Below are positions 19,200 to 27,430 of a DNA stretch of 64,000 bases, piece by piece. The first letter of the stretch is position 1. Every line of letters starts with the position of its first letter. The notes beneath the pieces are model-generated. The model did not search any database and was not told the DNA's origin. It was given only the letters and a program-made list of their open reading frames with translations. The DNA comes from Paraburkholderia sp. (GTDB taxonomy: Bacteria > Pseudomonadota > Gammaproteobacteria > Burkholderiales > Burkholderiaceae), in assembly GCF_004298475.1 (NCBI RefSeq), contig NZ_SCRP01000008.1, forward strand, positions 1 to 64,000, in the 5' to 3' direction. The translations under genes were made by a program, and so were the position numbers.

Positions 19200-19236
19200 C
19201 TTTTCGTGAGCGGTAAAAGGGCTCGCACACGAAAAG
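19200..19236 (-). promoter_or_regulatory. Hairpin in the nrdB leader
   Basis: On the minus strand, CTTTTCGT pairs with ACGAAAAG and an inner GAGC pairs with GCTC around a 9-nt loop, with an asymmetric bulge. It lies 35 nt upstream of the nrdB ATG. It could be an operator or a 5'-UTR structure; nothing in the sequence decides which. Confidence 0.4.
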
Positions 19237-19620
19237 TTCTGATTTCGATTCACGGTGCGACCTGCATACAACACTTTGTCATCGCATCGTGTCGATCGCT
19301 TCGCGCAAGCGCTGCGATAACTGCGTGAGTGAATGCCTTCGCGTGTGTCGAATGAGTCTTGAAAGAGCGTGTGTTCGCAGCGCGCGACGCACGACGTGCA
19401 AGAGCACTGCATGCCTCGGTCACTGCTTCACCGGCGGACTTCGCATGCTCGTCGCTGCATGTCGCTGCATGTCGTGAAGCAACCCATGAAGCAACCCGCG
19501 TGCATCGGCGAAAACTCCAGGGATTCCTGATGCCCTCTCGCCGATCTTTGCGCGAGTCGCGGCGTGCGTGCCGGGAAATGTGCGGTCGCGGTTGATGCGA
19601 GCGCCGCGAACCTGGCTGTT

Positions 19621-19665
19621 GGCGGCGCGCATCGCACGCGCCGCCTTTTCCTCGCCTTTTCTTGT
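19621..19665 (+). terminator. Terminator-like hairpin on the plus strand with no plus-strand gene
   Basis: GGCGGCGCG at 19621-19629 pairs perfectly with CGCGCCGCC at 19637-19645 around a 7-nt loop. TTTTCCTCGCCTTTTCTTG follows directly. On the plus strand this is a good intrinsic terminator shape; on the minus strand no T-run follows. No plus-strand gene precedes it within the gap. Confidence 0.45.
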
Positions 19666-19733
19666 TAACTGCTGCCTGCTGTTTACTAGTACGGCTGCTG
19701 TGCCGCTTCAAACGCGGTGCACTGCAGCGTGCA

Positions 19734-22700
19734 TCACTGGCAGGCTTCGCACTCTTCGAAGCCCGGATCGCCCGGACGCATCATGCACACGGGACCGTCG
19801 GCCTCGGGCGCTGCCGATTGCAGGAGCGTCGAGTCGGCACCACCACCTGACCCGCCAAAACCCGCGCCGCCGAATGCGCCGCCGGAGCCCGCCGCGCCGC
19901 TGCCGCCAGTGCCGCCGCCGTTGCCGCCATCGCCGCTGTTGCCGCCCGTCGGCACCGCGTTCAGCGCGCCGTGCGCCACCGTCGACTTCTCGACGTGCGT
20001 CGCCGCCATCGTGCGCAGGTAGTACGTCGTCTTCAGACCGCGCACCCATGCGAGCTTGTAGACCTCGTCGAGCTTCTTGCCCGACGCGCCCGCCATGTAG
20101 ATGTTCAGCGACTGCGCCTGGTCGATCCACTTCTGGCGGCGCGACGCCGCTTCGACGAGCCACGTCGGATCGACTTCGAACGCCGTCGCGTAGATCGCGC
20201 GCAGATCGGCCGGAACGCGGTCGATGCGCGAGAGCGTGCCGTCGAAGTACTTCAGGTCGGCGACCATCACCTCGTCCCACAGGCCGCGCGCCTTCAGGTC
20301 GCGCACCAGGTAATCGTTGACCACCGTGAACTCGCCCGAGAGGTTCGACTTCACGTAGAGGTTCTGGAACGTCGGCTCGATACAGGCCGCGACGCCGATG
20401 ATGTTCGAGATCGTCGCCGTCGGCGCGATTGCCACGCAGTTCGAGTTGCGCATGCCGTGCGTTGCGATGCGCGCGCGCAGCGACGCCCAGTCCATCGTCT
20501 CGCTCGTGTCGACTTCGACGTAACCGCCGCGCGCGTCGGCCAGCAGCTTCAGCGTGTCCTGCGGAAGGATGCCGCGATCCCACAGCGAGCCGCGATACGT
20601 CGAGTAGCGGCCGCGCTCTTCGGCCAGCTCGCTCGACGCCCAGTAGGCGTAGTAGCAGACCGCTTCCATCGACTGATCGGCGAACTCGACCGCCGCCTGC
20701 GATGCATACGGCGTACGCAGCAGATGCAGACAGTCCTGGAAGCCCATGATGCCCATGCCGACCGGACGGTGCTTCAGGTTCGAGTTGCGCGCCTTCGGCA
20801 CCGCGTAGTAGTTGATGTCGATAACGTTATCGAGCATGCGCATCGCGACGCTGATCGTGCGCTTGAGCTTGTCCTGGTCGAGCGCGTAGCTGCCGTCGGC
20901 CTGCTCGACCATGTGCGCGACGAGGTTCACGGAGCCGAGGTTGCAGACCGCGATCTCGTTGTCGTTGGTGTTGAGCGTGATTTCCGTGCACAGGTTCGAC
21001 GAGTGGACGACGCCGACATGCTGCTGCGGGGAGCGCACGTTGCACGGGTCCTTGAACGTGATCCACGGATGGCCGGTTTCGAACAGCATGCCGAGCATCT
21101 TGCGCCACAGCTGGGCCGCCGGCATTTTCTTGTACAGCTTGATCTCGCCGCGCGCGGCCTTCTCTTCGTAAGCGACGTAAGCCCGCTCGAAGTCCTCGCC
21201 GAACTTGTCGTGCAGGTCCGGGCAGGACGACGGCGAGAAGAGCGTCCAGTCGCCGCCTTCCATCACGCGCTTCATGAACAGATCGGGAATCCAGTTCGCC
21301 GTGTTCATGTCGTGCGTGCGGCGGCGGTCGTCGCCGGTGTTCTTGCGCAGCTCGAGGAACTCTTCGATGTCGAGGTGCCACGACTCCAGGTACGCGCAGA
21401 CTGCGCCCTTGCGCTTGCCGCCCTGGTTCACGGCGACCGCCGTGTCGTTGACCACCTTCAGGAACGGCACCACGCCCTGCGACTTGCCGTTGGTGCCCTT
21501 GATGTGCGAGCCGAGCGCGCGCACGCGCGACCAGTCATTGCCGAGGCCGCCAGCAAACTTCGAAAGCAGCGCGTTGTCCTTGAGCGCCTCGTAGATGCCG
21601 TCGAGATCGTCGGAGACGGTCGTCAGGTAGCACGACGAGAGCTGCGAGCGGTGCGTGCCCGAGTTGAACAGCGTCGGCGTCGACGACATGAAGTCGAACG
21701 ACGAAAGGATGTTGTAGAACTCGATCGCGCGCGCTTCGCGGTCGATCTCGTTGAGCGACAGGCCCATCGCGACGCGCATGAAGAATGCCTGGGGCATCTC
21801 GATGCGGGTGCCTTCGACGTGCAGGAAGTAGCGGTCGTAGAGCGTCTGCAGGCCGAGGTAGCCGAACTGCAGATCGCGGTTCGCGTCGAGCGCCGATGCG
21901 AGGCGCTTCAAGTCGAACTGGAGCAGCTTGTCGTCGAGCAGGCCCGCTTCCGCGCCGCGCTTCACGAACTGCGGAAAGTATTCGGCGTAGCGCTCGGCCA
22001 TCTGCGCCTGCGTCACTTCCTCTTCGAGAATTTCGCGACGGATCGTGTGCAGCAGAATGCGCGCCGTGACCTGGCTGTACGCCGGGTCCTTTTCGATCAT
22101 CGTGCGTGCAGCGAGGATGGCCGAGTCGTAGACCTGTGCCATCGGCACGCCGTCGTAGAGGTTCTTCACCGTTTCCGCGACGATCGGATCCGGGTTCACT
22201 GCGTCGCCGAGGTGCTCGCATGCCGAGACGATCAGCGCGCGCAGCGCGCCCATGTCGAGCGGACGCGTCACGCCGTTGTCGGTGACGTTCAGGCCAGGCG
22301 CCGCCGCTGCCTGCGTTTCGAGCGCGTGGCCGCGTTCCTGGTTGCGCTTCTCGCGATACAGCACGTAGGCGCGCGCGACGTTGTGCTCGCCGCCGCGCAT
22401 CAGCGCGAGTTCGACCTGATCCTGGATGTCTTCGATATGGAACGTGCCGCCATTCGGACGGCTGCGCACGAGCGCGCGCACGACGTTCTGCGTGAGTTGC
22501 TCGACGAGTTCGCGCACGCGTGCCGAGGCCGCGCCCTGTCCGCCGTTGACGGCCAGAAATGCCTTGGTCATCGCGATCGCGATCTTCGACGGCTCGAACG
22601 GCACCACGCTGCCGTTGCGACGGATCACCTTGTGGTCCTCGAACTGCGACGTGCCCGCCTGGCCGGTTTGCGGCTGGCCACCCGGCGTATGCGCAACAGG

Positions 22701-22742
22701 CGCGCCTTCTACCCGGCTCGAGACGTTATCGGTCGTTTGCAT
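19734..22742 (-). CDS. nrdA: Class Ia ribonucleotide reductase alpha subunit NrdA
   Basis: A 1002-residue catalytic subunit reducing ribonucleoside diphosphates. Residues about 35-145 form an ATP-cone (KVIRRNGSVVPFEPSKIA), the allosteric activity switch. A helical domain and the ten-stranded barrel follow, with redox cysteines in QLSSCYLTT and EIAVCNLGS and the thiyl Cys in SSNLCTEITL. The end has a Gly-rich linker of about 40 residues before the mobile redox pair in FEECEACQ. It is longer than E. coli NrdA (761). The ATG at 22740-22742 has AGGAG 8 nt upstream; a TTG two codons earlier is less likely. Upstream lies a double NrdR operator. Confidence 0.95.
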   Translation of the reverse strand: MQTTDNVSSRVEGAPVAHTPGGQPQTGQAGTSQFEDHKVIRRNGSVVPFEPSKIAIAMTKAFLAVNGGQGAASARVRELVEQLTQNVVRALVRSRPNGGTFHIEDIQDQVELALMRGGEHNVARAYVLYREKRNQERGHALETQAAAAPGLNVTDNGVTRPLDMGALRALIVSACEHLGDAVNPDPIVAETVKNLYDGVPMAQVYDSAILAARTMIEKDPAYSQVTARILLHTIRREILEEEVTQAQMAERYAEYFPQFVKRGAEAGLLDDKLLQFDLKRLASALDANRDLQFGYLGLQTLYDRYFLHVEGTRIEMPQAFFMRVAMGLSLNEIDREARAIEFYNILSSFDFMSSTPTLFNSGTHRSQLSSCYLTTVSDDLDGIYEALKDNALLSKFAGGLGNDWSRVRALGSHIKGTNGKSQGVVPFLKVVNDTAVAVNQGGKRKGAVCAYLESWHLDIEEFLELRKNTGDDRRRTHDMNTANWIPDLFMKRVMEGGDWTLFSPSSCPDLHDKFGEDFERAYVAYEEKAARGEIKLYKKMPAAQLWRKMLGMLFETGHPWITFKDPCNVRSPQQHVGVVHSSNLCTEITLNTNDNEIAVCNLGSVNLVAHMVEQADGSYALDQDKLKRTISVAMRMLDNVIDINYYAVPKARNSNLKHRPVGMGIMGFQDCLHLLRTPYASQAAVEFADQSMEAVCYYAYWASSELAEERGRYSTYRGSLWDRGILPQDTLKLLADARGGYVEVDTSETMDWASLRARIATHGMRNSNCVAIAPTATISNIIGVAACIEPTFQNLYVKSNLSGEFTVVNDYLVRDLKARGLWDEVMVADLKYFDGTLSRIDRVPADLRAIYATAFEVDPTWLVEAASRRQKWIDQAQSLNIYMAGASGKKLDEVYKLAWVRGLKTTYYLRTMAATHVEKSTVAHGALNAVPTGGNSGDGGNGGGTGGSGAAGSGGAFGGAGFGGSGGGADSTLLQSAAPEADGPVCMMRPGDPGFEECEACQ

Positions 22743-23058
22743 GTGCAAAGCTCCTGGTCCTGGAAGTGTGCGAAGCGTTTTCGCGGATTAAATCGGATGC
22801 CGCGCCCCCGTGCGCGGTCGATCGGGTGGAGAAAGAAAGCCAGCCTGGCGAGGCTGCCGGATGCGGCAAGGCAGATGGGACAAACGCGATACGAGTGTTC
22901 ATCGTGCATGCCGCGATCATTGGCTGCGCCCTCTTTCCCGACTACAGCCGGTGCGCCGGCTTGCGCCTGCTTGCGCCGGATACACCGCACATCATTCTTT
23001 TTTCCTGTGCCGCTAATGCACGCGGCGCCGTGCTCAAGGAGCCGGGCGCCGCATCACA

Positions 23059-23105
23059 ACACAACATATGGTGTAAAAGCGAATGTCGTTCACCAAGTAT
23101 AGTGA
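23059..23105 (-). promoter_or_regulatory. Pair of NrdR boxes upstream of nrdA
   Basis: Box 1, acacaacatatggtgt at 23059-23074, matches the NrdR consensus acaCwAtATaTwGtgt at 14 of 16 positions. Box 2, tcaccaagtatagtga at 23090-23105, matches at about 11 of 16. Centres are 31 bp apart, three helical turns, as in characterised NrdR operators. NrdR-ATP/dATP would repress nrdA when dNTPs are plentiful. The consensus is from memory; the match and spacing are seen directly. Confidence 0.85.
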
Positions 23106-23123
23106 AGATTCGGACTCGATCAA
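23096..23123 (-). promoter_or_regulatory. Sigma-70-like promoter of nrdA overlapping NrdR box 2
   Basis: On the minus strand TTGATC (23123-23118) and TATACT (23101-23096) are separated by 16 bp. The -10 element lies inside NrdR box 2, which is the arrangement expected for repression. Confidence 0.6.
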
Positions 23124-23230
23124 ACCAATTTATTTCAGCGCAAACTCTTGACAATCAGAAACGCTCCGGCGCGCCGGGGCCTTGCGGTAACGCAACTGTC
23201 AGAGCGATTTTTTATGCCAGCAACGCAGAG

Positions 23231-23845
23231 TCACAGCGTCGCATCGGTTGCGCCCGGCTGACGAAAGCAGGGGAAGTACGCGTCGGCAAGCTGCGTGTCG
23301 CGTTGCAGGCGCGCCCAGTCGAAATGCGGCCCGGGATCGGTCTTGCGGCCCGGTGCAATGTCTGAATGACCGGCGAGCGCACGGATCGGATAGCGCGCGG
23401 CGAGCGCCTTCACGAGCGCCGCGAGCGTCGCGTATTGCGCGGGCTCGAACGCCGTCGTGTCGCTGCCTTCGAGTTCGATGCCGATCGAGAAGTCGTTGCA
23501 ACGCTCGCGGCCGAAGAAGTTCGACACGCCCGCGTGCCATGCACGCGCGTCGCAGGAGACGAACTGTTCGAGCGCGCCATCGCGATGGATCACGAAGTGC
23601 GCCGACACGCGCACGCCGCGCAGATGCTGATCGAAGTAAGGATGCGCGTCGCAGTCGAGGCGATTGAGGAAGAGGTCGGCGATTTCCGGACCGCCGAAGG
23701 TGTCGGGCGGCAGGCTGATGTTGTGCACGACGATGAGCGTCGGCACGGCGCCCGCGGGGCGCGCTTCGAAGTTCGGCGACGGCAGGCGGCGCGCGGCGGC
23801 CACCCAGCCCTGCGCGTCCGCCTCGAACGGTGACGCTGCGCTCAT
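23231..23845 (-). CDS. ampD: 1,6-anhydro-N-acetylmuramyl-L-alanine amidase AmpD
   Basis: A 204-residue cytoplasmic zinc amidase that removes the peptide from anhydro-muropeptides during wall recycling and so controls AmpR/AmpC induction where present. Zinc ligands are seen in IVVHNISLPP, in DARAWHAGVSNF and in the late Asp of GRKTDPGPHFDW; the GHSDIAPGRK motif is characteristic. The ATG at 23843-23845 was chosen because it overlaps the upstream gene by 4 nt and begins the family-length protein. Mpl, encoded 16 kb away, uses the tripeptide AmpD releases. Confidence 0.95.
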   Translation of the reverse strand: MSAASPFEADAQGWVAAARRLPSPNFEARPAGAVPTLIVVHNISLPPDTFGGPEIADLFLNRLDCDAHPYFDQHLRGVRVSAHFVIHRDGALEQFVSCDARAWHAGVSNFFGRERCNDFSIGIELEGSDTTAFEPAQYATLAALVKALAARYPIRALAGHSDIAPGRKTDPGPHFDWARLQRDTQLADAYFPCFRQPGATDATL

Positions 23846-24183
23846 CGCGCGGCGCGATCCTGGCTCGCCGTGCGTGCGGCGTAGGCGCGCGCGTGTTCGT
23901 CGCTGCAGAACGACTGCGAGCCGATCATCACGGACTCGCTGCGCGGCGCGTGCACGCCGCATTCGGTGCAGCGGACCATCGGTTCAGCCAGCGCCGGCTG
24001 GCCATTCGGACGGCTTGCGCCCCGCCCGCTCTGGCCGCTCTGGCCACCTTGAGCGCCTTGGCCACCCTGGGCGCCTGGCGTGCGTTGCCCTTGCGAGCCG
24101 GAACGCGACTGTGCGCCGCGCAGTGACTTGACGAACCACTGTCCGACGACGAACAGCAGAATCAGAAGGAAAAGCTGTCTCAT
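23842..24183 (-). CDS. PP0621-family small membrane-anchored protein
   Basis: A 113-residue protein. Residues 2-18 are one hydrophobic segment (QLFLLILLFVVGQWFV), followed by a Gly/Gln/Ser-rich linker (GGQGAQGGQSGQSG) and a conserved C-terminal ribbon: RCTECGVHAPRSES, then SFCSDEHARAYAA. The Cys and His residues look like a small metal site. The pattern fits the PP0621 family of unknown function. It overlaps ampD by 4 nt and follows the CcsA-like gene by 27 nt, a linkage conserved in many proteobacteria as far as I recall. Confidence 0.85.
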   Translation of the reverse strand: MRQLFLLILLFVVGQWFVKSLRGAQSRSGSQGQRTPGAQGGQGAQGGQSGQSGRGASRPNGQPALAEPMVRCTECGVHAPRSESVMIGSQSFCSDEHARAYAARTASQDRAAR

Positions 24184-24210
24184 GATATCGATGCGCGTAT
24201 CGATACGCGC

Positions 24211-25149
24211 TCAGGCAACGGAACGGTGCAGCAGCACCTCGAAGACGAACCGGCTGCCGACGTACGCGAGCAGCAACGCAACGAACGAGGCGATCACCCA
24301 GCGCAGCGCGGCGCGGCCGCGCCAGCCCGAAATCTTGCGTGCCGTGAGCAGCGCGCCGAACATCAGCCACGAGAGGATCGCGAAGACGGTCTTGTGGTCG
24401 AGCGAGAGCGGTTTGTCGATCAACTGCTCGCTGAACACGATGCCCGAGACGAGCGTGAGCGTGAGCAGTGCAAAGCCTGCGCTGATCAGGCGGAACAGCA
24501 GCTTCTCCATCGTGAGGAGCGGCGGCAGCGTTTCGATCCAGCTCGACAGCCAGCCGCCGCCGCGCGTCAGCGCGTTGTGCTGCATGCCGCCGCCGCGCAG
24601 CGCGTGCAGACGGCGCTCGACGGCGAGCATCAGGATGGCGTGCAAAGCGGCGATGGCGAAGAGGCCGTAGGCGACGTTCGCGATGACGAAGTGCAGCTTG
24701 AACATCGGCGCTGCGGCATATGGAAGCACGCGCACGCCACCGAACAAAACGGGCAAAAGCAACGCCACCACGGCGAGCGGCAGCAGCATGAGACGCAGCC
24801 CGTCGAGCTGGAAGAAAAAGCTCTCGATCCAGTAGATGCCTACGCCGAGCCAGAGCATCGCCGACAACGCGAACGCGAAGCCGAAGATCATCTCGTTGTC
24901 GTGGAAGATCGTCGTGTGCAGCAGCAGGCCGTGCGCCGCAAGCGCGATGAACAGCAAAGTACGCGATACCGGCCCGAAACTGCGGGTGCGCGGCACTCCG
25001 TCGCCGGCGACGTCTACCGGCGCCGTGATCGGCACCGGCGGCACGCTGCCGAGGAGCGGGCGCGCGCCTGCGCGGCGCAGCGCGCGCCAGTCGGCGGTGC
25101 ACAAACCGCCGTAGAGGAGTGCAGTGAGGGCATACAGTACAATATCCAT
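24211..25149 (-). CDS. CcsA/HemX-like cytochrome c assembly membrane protein
   Basis: A 312-residue integral membrane protein with about eight hydrophobic segments and several intramembrane His residues (HGLLLHTTIFHDNE, KLHFVIANVAYGLFAI, SLDHKTVFAILSWLMF, HAILMLAVERRLHAL). This layout matches the CcsA/YpjD branch of the haem-handling family, which transports or presents haem. The WWD motif of true CcsA is not evident, so the exact role is uncertain. It is divergent from ffh, with only 84 nt between the two starts, and heads the unit with the PP0621-like gene and ampD. Confidence 0.82.
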   Translation of the reverse strand: MDIVLYALTALLYGGLCTADWRALRRAGARPLLGSVPPVPITAPVDVAGDGVPRTRSFGPVSRTLLFIALAAHGLLLHTTIFHDNEMIFGFAFALSAMLWLGVGIYWIESFFFQLDGLRLMLLPLAVVALLLPVLFGGVRVLPYAAAPMFKLHFVIANVAYGLFAIAALHAILMLAVERRLHALRGGGMQHNALTRGGGWLSSWIETLPPLLTMEKLLFRLISAGFALLTLTLVSGIVFSEQLIDKPLSLDHKTVFAILSWLMFGALLTARKISGWRGRAALRWVIASFVALLLAYVGSRFVFEVLLHRSVA

Positions 25150-25233
25150 ATTCGAAGTTTACTATAGCCCCCTCAGGCAGCGACGGTTGCACCCGCGCGC
25201 TTGTGACTCGGGCTGCACTGTTCACCGCTCCCC

Positions 25234-26601
25234 ATGCTCGACAATCTCACTCAACGGATGGCGCGCGTCGTCAAGACGCTGCGCGGCGAAGCCCGGCTGA
25301 CCGAGGCCAACACGCAGGAAATGCTGCGCGAAGTGCGTCTTGCACTGCTCGAGGCGGACGTCGCGCTGCCCGTCGTGCGCGAATTCATCGCCAAGGTGAA
25401 GGAAAAGGCGCTCGGCGAAGAAGTGATCGGCAGCCTGTCGCCCGGGCAGGCGCTCGTCGGCGTGGTGCAGCGCGAGCTGACCGCCGTGATCGGCGGCGAT
25501 TACGAAGGCAAGGCCGCCGAACTCAATCTCGCCGTCTCGCCGCCCGCCGTGATCCTGATGGCCGGCCTGCAGGGCGCCGGTAAAACGACCACCGTCGGCA
25601 AGCTCGCGAAACTGCTGCGCGACAAGCACAGGAAGAAGGTGCTCACCGTTTCGTGCGACGTCTATCGTCCGGCCGCCATCGCGCAGTTGAAGACGGTGAC
25701 CGAGCAGGTCGGCGCCGAGTTCTTCCCGTCGCAGCCCGACCAGAAACCCGTCGACATCGCCAATGCGGCCGTCGATTGGGCGAAGCGCCACTATCACGAC
25801 GTGCTGCTCGTCGACACGGCCGGCCGCCTCGGCATCGACGAAGCGATGATGAACGAGATCACCGCGCTTCACTCGGCGCTCAATCCCGCAGAAACGCTCT
25901 TCGTCGTCGATGCGATGCTCGGCCAGGACGCCGTCAACACCGCGAAGGCGTTCAATGACGCCCTGCCGCTCACCGGCGTCGTGCTCACCAAGCTCGATGG
26001 CGACTCGCGCGGCGGCGCGGCGCTCTCCGTGCGCCACATCACGGGCAAGCCGATCAAGTTCGTCGGCGTCGCGGAAAAACTCGACGGCCTCGAAGTCTTC
26101 CATCCGGATCGCATGGCGAACCGGATTCTCGGCATGGGCGACATTCTTGCGCTCGTCGAGGAAGCGCAGCGCGGCGTCGACGTGCAGGCCGCGCAGAAGC
26201 TCGCCGACAAGGTCAAGAAAGGCGGCGACTTCGATCTCAACGATTTCCGCGCGCAGCTTTCGCAGATGAAGAAAATGGGCGGTCTCTCGACGCTCATGGA
26301 CAAGCTGCCAGCACAGTTCCAGCAGGCCGCCGCGGGCGCCGACATGGGCGTCGCCGAAAAGCAGCTGCGCCGCATGGAAGGCATCATCAATTCGATGACG
26401 GCCGCCGAGCGCGCCAAGCCGGAACTCATCAAGGCAACCCGCAAGCGCCGCATCGCGGCGGGCGCGGGCGTGCAGGTCCAGGAAGTGAATCGCGTGCTGA
26501 ACCAGTACGAGCAGATGCGCACCATGATGAAGAAGCTCAAGGGCGGCAATCTGCAGAAGATGATGCGCGGCATGAAGGGCATGATGCCCGGCATGCGGTA
26601 A
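25234..26601 (+). CDS. ffh: Signal recognition particle protein Ffh
   Basis: A 455-residue SRP54-type GTPase that binds 4.5S RNA and signal sequences of nascent membrane proteins. An N-domain helical bundle precedes the G-domain with AGLQGAGKTTTVGKLA, the insertion region with DTAGRLG, and TKLDGDSRGGAALS. The Met-rich M-domain follows, ending GGNLQKMMRGMKGMMPGM. The frame is complete, and the ATG at 25234 begins the expected MLDNLTQRM. It is monocistronic or shared with hpt 160 nt downstream. Confidence 0.97.
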   Translation: MLDNLTQRMARVVKTLRGEARLTEANTQEMLREVRLALLEADVALPVVREFIAKVKEKALGEEVIGSLSPGQALVGVVQRELTAVIGGDYEGKAAELNLAVSPPAVILMAGLQGAGKTTTVGKLAKLLRDKHRKKVLTVSCDVYRPAAIAQLKTVTEQVGAEFFPSQPDQKPVDIANAAVDWAKRHYHDVLLVDTAGRLGIDEAMMNEITALHSALNPAETLFVVDAMLGQDAVNTAKAFNDALPLTGVVLTKLDGDSRGGAALSVRHITGKPIKFVGVAEKLDGLEVFHPDRMANRILGMGDILALVEEAQRGVDVQAAQKLADKVKKGGDFDLNDFRAQLSQMKKMGGLSTLMDKLPAQFQQAAAGADMGVAEKQLRRMEGIINSMTAAERAKPELIKATRKRRIAAGAGVQVQEVNRVLNQYEQMRTMMKKLKGGNLQKMMRGMKGMMPGMR

Positions 26602-26761
26602 TCTTTCGGGTCCGGCGCGGCGCCCGGATGCGTTCGGGCGCAGCGCGGCGGCCCATCGTCCGTAATGCGGCGCGCGAGCCGGAAAGCGCGGGTTTATGCT
26701 GTAGCGCGCGCCAGCGTTATTTTCCACACTGAATAGCTACAGCTACGATCCCGCCTGAGTC

Positions 26762-27313
26762 ATGAATCGCGAAGAAGCCCTGCACATATTCCGCCACTCC
26801 GAAGAGATCGTTTCCAGGCAAGCGGTCGATGAGTCGATCGGCCGGATGGCCGAAGCCATCCGCGCCGAAGTCAGCGAAGACTTCCCGCTCGTGCTTTCGG
26901 TGATGGGCGGCGCCGCCGTCTTCACCGGCATGCTGCTGCCCCACCTCGACTTCCCGCTCGAATTCGATTACATCCACCTCACGCGCTATCGCAATGCCAT
27001 CAAGGGCAGCGCCGAAATGCAGTGGCGCGTGGCGCCGCGCGAATCGGTGAAGGATCGCGTGGTGCTGGTGCTCGACGACATCCTCGACGAAGGCGAGACC
27101 ATGGCCGCGATCCGCGACCGCATCCTCGCGATGGGTGCGAAGCGATTCCTCTCGGCGGTGCTGTGCGAGAAGATCATCCCGAAGGCGAAGCCGCTGCATC
27201 CCGACTATTGCGGCTTCCCGGTGCCGGATCGCTACGTATTCGGCTGCGGCATGGACGCCAAGGGATACTGGCGCAATCTGCCGACTATCCGCGCGCTGAC
27301 TGAAGACGCATAA
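26762..27313 (+). CDS. hpt: Hypoxanthine-guanine phosphoribosyltransferase
   Basis: A 183-residue purine salvage enzyme joining hypoxanthine or guanine to PRPP. The PRPP-binding motif reads VLVLDDILDEGETMAAI, the P-loop of the family is in LVLSVMGGAAVFTG, and the base-binding region is in CGFPVPDRYVFGCGMD. Proteobacterial enzymes of this subfamily can also act on xanthine, so base preference is open. It is followed by a strong terminator at 27380-27409. Confidence 0.92.
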   Translation: MNREEALHIFRHSEEIVSRQAVDESIGRMAEAIRAEVSEDFPLVLSVMGGAAVFTGMLLPHLDFPLEFDYIHLTRYRNAIKGSAEMQWRVAPRESVKDRVVLVLDDILDEGETMAAIRDRILAMGAKRFLSAVLCEKIIPKAKPLHPDYCGFPVPDRYVFGCGMDAKGYWRNLPTIRALTEDA

Positions 27314-27379
27314 GCAAGCACATAAGCGGACGCATAGGTAATTCATGCGCCCCGCCGCGCGCGCGGAATACGCGACGTA

Positions 27380-27410
27380 AAAAAGCCGCCCTGAAGGGGG
27401 CGGCTTTTTC
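27380..27410. terminator. Terminator between hpt and marC
   Basis: AAAAGCCGCC at 27381-27390 pairs with GGCGGCTTTT at 27399-27408 around an 8-nt loop. It is flanked by A-run and T-run on both sides, so it works in both directions between these convergent genes. Confidence 0.9.
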
Positions 27411-27430
27411 GTTGGCGCATTCGCGAGCGA

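Larger units (their letters stand above)
19165..19733. other. Long nrdA-nrdB intergenic region
   Basis: 569 nt without a credible gene; short open frames here are Arg/Ser-rich shadows. It holds a hairpin next to nrdB (19200-19236), tandem duplications GTCGCTGCAT (19451-19470) and TGAAGCAACCC (19475-19497), and a terminator-like hairpin on the plus strand (19621-19650). The length is unusual for two subunits of one enzyme and leaves room for an independent nrdB promoter or a small RNA. Confidence 0.6.
22743..23230. other. nrdA upstream region and ampD 3' region
   Basis: 488 nt with no gene. The half nearest ampD holds the nrdA promoter and both NrdR boxes (23059-23123), giving nrdA a leader of over 300 nt. 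A 12-bp palindrome CCGGCGCGCCGG at 23166-23177 could end ampD transcription but lacks a long T-run. Confidence 0.6.

Noticed and set aside
19250..19711. A 153-codon open frame in the nrdA-nrdB gap
   Set aside because: Arg/Ser/Ala-rich with no ribosome site and no recognisable domain; it covers tandem duplications and looks non-coding.
19971..23102. A 1043-codon open frame on the plus strand
   Set aside because: It is the antisense of nrdA, an artefact of high GC and third-position bias. NrdA on the other strand is unmistakable.
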